Part shown: piece after piece, positions 62,304-64,000 of the stretch
Numbering within the stretch: the first letter of the stretch is position 1
Layout of the letters: each line of letters starts with the position of its first letter
Origin: Gimesia chilikensis
GTDB taxonomy: Bacteria; Planctomycetota; Planctomycetia; Planctomycetales; Planctomycetaceae
Direction: 5' to 3'
DNA length: 64,000 nt
Assembly (NCBI RefSeq): GCF_008329715.1
Contig: NZ_VTSR01000011.1
Span: 274,079-338,078, forward strand
The notes under the pieces: model-generated
Databases searched by the model: none
Told to the model about the DNA's origin: nothing
What the model saw: only the letters and a program-made list of their open reading frames with translations
Made by a program: the position numbers and the translations under genes

Positions 62304-63095
62304 TTAGATACGGTTTTCATTCTGCTGAGCCAGCAGTTCCGCGGTTTTAGTTTTGTGCCTGCAGATGGCGTATGTTTCGGCCGTTTCTCCATTACTACAG
62401 ACATGACGCGGATCCGCCCCTTTCTGGAGAAGCAGTTTCGCGATTTCATAACTCTGGTCGTCATCTAATTCATTTGATAACGCGCACAACTCTAAAGGTC
62501 TGTCATCAGTCGGGTCAGGCTGATTCAGATCTGCGCCGTAAGAGATTAAAAGCCTGATGGCTTCGAACTGACCGTAGATAATTGCCAGATGCAGTGCCGA
62601 AAACCCCTGGTGCAACGAATTGATCTCGTCGGCTCCCGATTTGAGCAACTCGCTGAGAGTGGCCAGTTCTCCCTCACGGGCTGCGATTGCGATTCGTGAC
62701 GGACGGCGGACTTTTTTTCTGTCATCAAGCAATTCATATTGAACGATGGTGTCCAGATCGGCTGTGACCAAGATCTGTTGTCCCGCGAACTCAATTTCAA
62801 AACCGCCCTCGCCCGCACCATCTTCAAACTGAGCCAGGGTAAAATCTTTTATGTCTTCGACCAGTTCCTCGCTGGTTTCTTCAGGAACCGTATATGTGAC
62901 TGCCAGACCGCCTCTATCCTCCTCAACCCAGACTCGGATCACTCCTCCGGTGACTCCCTGGTCGGCAATCTCACTCTCCAGATAATCGGCCAGTCGTTCC
63001 CGGGTCACTTCCAGTTGGTTCATCTCTGGCTGAAGTGTGATGTGTGATTCTGATTCATCACAAAATTCTGCTGACAGAAATAATGTCAAACGCAT
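62304..63095 (-). CDS. Ankyrin-repeat protein with N-terminal extension
   Basis: A 263-residue protein. Residues about 1-130 are an acidic alpha/beta region without a known motif. Residues about 140-258 are ankyrin repeats: GFSALHLAIIYGQFEAIRLL, SYGADLNQPDPTDDRPLEL and ICRHKTKTAELLAQ. Ankyrin arrays bind proteins. GGAAAG precedes ATG 63095. No signal peptide, so it is probably cytoplasmic. It lies in the repeat-rich accessory region. Confidence 0.82.
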   Translation of the reverse strand: MRLTLFLSAEFCDESESHITLQPEMNQLEVTRERLADYLESEIADQGVTGGVIRVWVEEDRGGLAVTYTVPEETSEELVEDIKDFTLAQFEDGAGEGGFEIEFAGQQILVTADLDTIVQYELLDDRKKVRRPSRIAIAAREGELATLSELLKSGADEINSLHQGFSALHLAIIYGQFEAIRLLISYGADLNQPDPTDDRPLELCALSNELDDDQSYEIAKLLLQKGADPRHVCSNGETAETYAICRHKTKTAELLAQQNENRI

Positions 63096-63261
63096 GTTGT
63101 ACTTTCCACGTTGAATGTGATCGCAATTGCTGGCCCCGGATACTGTACCCGATGCTGATTATTGGTTCAGCTTAACATTTTTCAGCTAGGGGTGTGAGGG
63201 GCATTCCTTAAAATGATGGGTTTGGAATGTGGTTCCGTTGGTAGTGTTACTGGATTCAATG

Positions 63262-63393
63262 TCGCCCGGCGGGCGGACACTTGGGTCCGCACCCTACTAT
63301 TCAGGGGTTGGCAGGCTGGTTCTGGATTGCTCTGTTGCTCTGACGGTTTGCTGCTCGCTGCGCTCGGCCCGAATTTTATTCGGGCTTACCCTT
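63262..63393. repeat. Interspersed repeat, copy C
   Basis: Module 1 hairpin GCGGACACTTGGGTCCGC, module 2 GGTTGGCAGGCTGGTTCTGG, then the alternative end module TGCTCGCTGCGCTCGGCCCG with the hairpin GCCCGAAT/ATTCGGGC in place of module 3. Confidence 0.85.
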
Positions 63394-63518
63394 TTATCCG
63401 GAATGGCGTTCTATTTCGCTATTGGACGAGCGAGTGATGGGCGATGTTCAGATTGGCGAACTGGTGCGCATTTTTAGAATAGGACTGGTTTCCCCTGGAT
63501 TGGACGCGGAAGCTGCGA

Positions 63519-63566
63519 CCTCCTGCTCGCTGTGCTCGCCCCGAATTGTATTCGGGGTCACCCGGG
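63519..63566. repeat. Partial interspersed repeat copy
   Basis: Only the end module is present: TCCTGCTCGCTGTGCTCG followed by CCCCGAATTGTATTCGGGG, a hairpin in which both arms have changed in a compensating way (CCCCGAAT/ATTCGGGG). Confidence 0.75.
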
Positions 63567-63606
63567 ATTTTTTTCTGGTGGCATCGAAAGCGGAAACGAA
63601 TGGTAT

Positions 63607-63739
63607 GTCGCCCGGCGGGCGGACACGTGGGCCGCACCCTGTTTTTCATGGTTGGTTTCCTGTTTCTGGATTGATCTGTTGCTCTGATGGTTTCCTGCTC
63701 GCTGCGCTCGGCCCGAATTTTATTCGGGCTTACCCGGTT
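63607..63739. repeat. Interspersed repeat, copy D
   Basis: Module 1 with a one-base loss (GCGGACACGTGGGCCGC), a diverged module 2, and an intact end module with the GCCCGAAT/ATTCGGGC hairpin. Confidence 0.8.
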
Positions 63740-63808
63740 GTAGGGGATTTTTTTAGAATACGGCACAGTTGGGCAAGCCAACTGTGAAACCCGGTTTCTT
63801 ACGAAATC

Positions 63809-63940
63809 CGGTTGGCAGGCTGGTTCTGGATTGTTTGTTTCAGACTGGGCTAAGGCCCTGCGTCTGATTTGAGTTGAGCGGAATAGCGTTTGTCATCGGT
63901 ATGTGGATTGATGATCTCACTGATTACCGGCAGCTAGTAA
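63809..63940. repeat. Interspersed repeat, copy E
   Basis: Lacks module 1 but has module 2 GGTTGGCAGGCTGGTTCTGG, a module 3 variant GGGCTAAGGCCCTGCG, and the long tail GAGCGGAATAGCGTTTGTCA with GATTACCGGCAGCTAGT shared with copy A. Confidence 0.8.
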
Positions 63941-64000
63941 CTCCGCTCTTAAGTTCGTTCCCACCAGAGCGGTTTTTTATGCTGTTTTCCTGATTTCTGT

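Larger units (their letters stand above)
63096..64000. other. Gene-free end of window with several repeat copies
   Basis: About 900 bases with copies C, D and E of the interspersed repeat and one partial copy. Frames here translate the repeat (typical RRADTW and FRGWQ peptides) and are not genes. The window ends inside this region. Confidence 0.6.

Noticed and set aside
63213..63787. Several overlapping open frames in the terminal repeat region with RRADTW-type peptides
   Set aside because: The same peptides appear in different frames at other repeat copies, which is what translated non-coding repeats look like.
60069..63940. CRISPR array
   Set aside because: The repeats are long, modular, irregularly spaced by hundreds to thousands of bases, and have no uniform spacers.

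Overview
This window looks like a chromosome segment of a free-living planctomycete, most likely a Gimesia or Rubinisphaera-type member of the Planctomycetia (inference from gene content only). The evidence is a set of families concentrated in that group: a planctomycete cytochrome c/DUF1549/DUF1553 protein paired with a DUF1501 protein, two secreted sulfatases, BBP7 and BBP2 type outer-membrane barrels, a DUF1559 prepilin-like protein next to an ECF sigma factor and a FecR-like regulator, a DUF6807 (PmoA-like) protein beside a Tat-exported Gfo/Idh oxidoreductase, and GAF-HlyD adaptors. kdsB points to a Gram-negative envelope with Kdo-type LPS. No rRNA, tRNA, CRISPR array, insertion sequence or prophage was seen.

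Layout. 1-9.5 kb: a truncated phosphotransferase, a glycine-rich exported protein, a PIG-L deacetylase, the PSD1/DUF1501 pair and a BBP7 barrel. 9.8-22.9 kb: a miniature TMEM43-like membrane protein, a nucleoside hydrolase, rhaB, ftsY, a Cys-rich BBP2 porin behind a long structured leader, a sulfatase, purH, a PQQ-type beta-propeller and a HEAT-repeat protein. 22.9-31 kb: an adaptor cluster with a TPR-sulfotransferase, a PqqD-M50-HlyD fusion, a HlyD protein, a divergent GAF-GAF-HlyD protein and a His-rich lipoprotein. 31.1-35.9 kb: a POT transporter downstream of four tightly packed genes that look like a Rad50/SbcC ATPase split into separate polypeptides together with an Mre11/SbcD-like nuclease. 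36-44.2 kb: mostly housekeeping genes (a lactonase, trpF, a response regulator, DUF420, kdsB, pyrG, truB, maf, an ECF sigma factor). 44.5-57.5 kb: exported or membrane proteins of unknown role, DUF6807 with Gfo/Idh, the ECF/FecR/DUF1559/lipoprotein cluster and a second sulfatase. 57.6-64 kb: an accessory region with small membrane proteins, a SMI1/KNR4 protein, two tandemly duplicated leucine-rich-repeat genes, an ankyrin-repeat gene and at least five copies of an interspersed hairpin-bearing repeat.

The strongest candidate for an undescribed system is the split Rad50-Mre11-like operon (32552-35852). One gene encodes the Walker A half and stops just after a CPTC zinc-hook motif; a five-motif metallophosphoesterase follows; then a small all-coil protein; then a separate Walker B/H-loop half. 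The genes overlap or abut, which predicts one assembled complex. Second is the GAF/HlyD/M50 adaptor cluster, which has three membrane-fusion-type proteins but no pump in the window, and whose divergent promoter carries a perfect 10-bp inverted repeat next to a consensus -10 box.

Limits: all calls come from reading the sequence and translations by eye. No homology search, structure prediction or codon statistics were run. Start sites were chosen from Shine-Dalgarno spacing and family length and are uncertain where stated.
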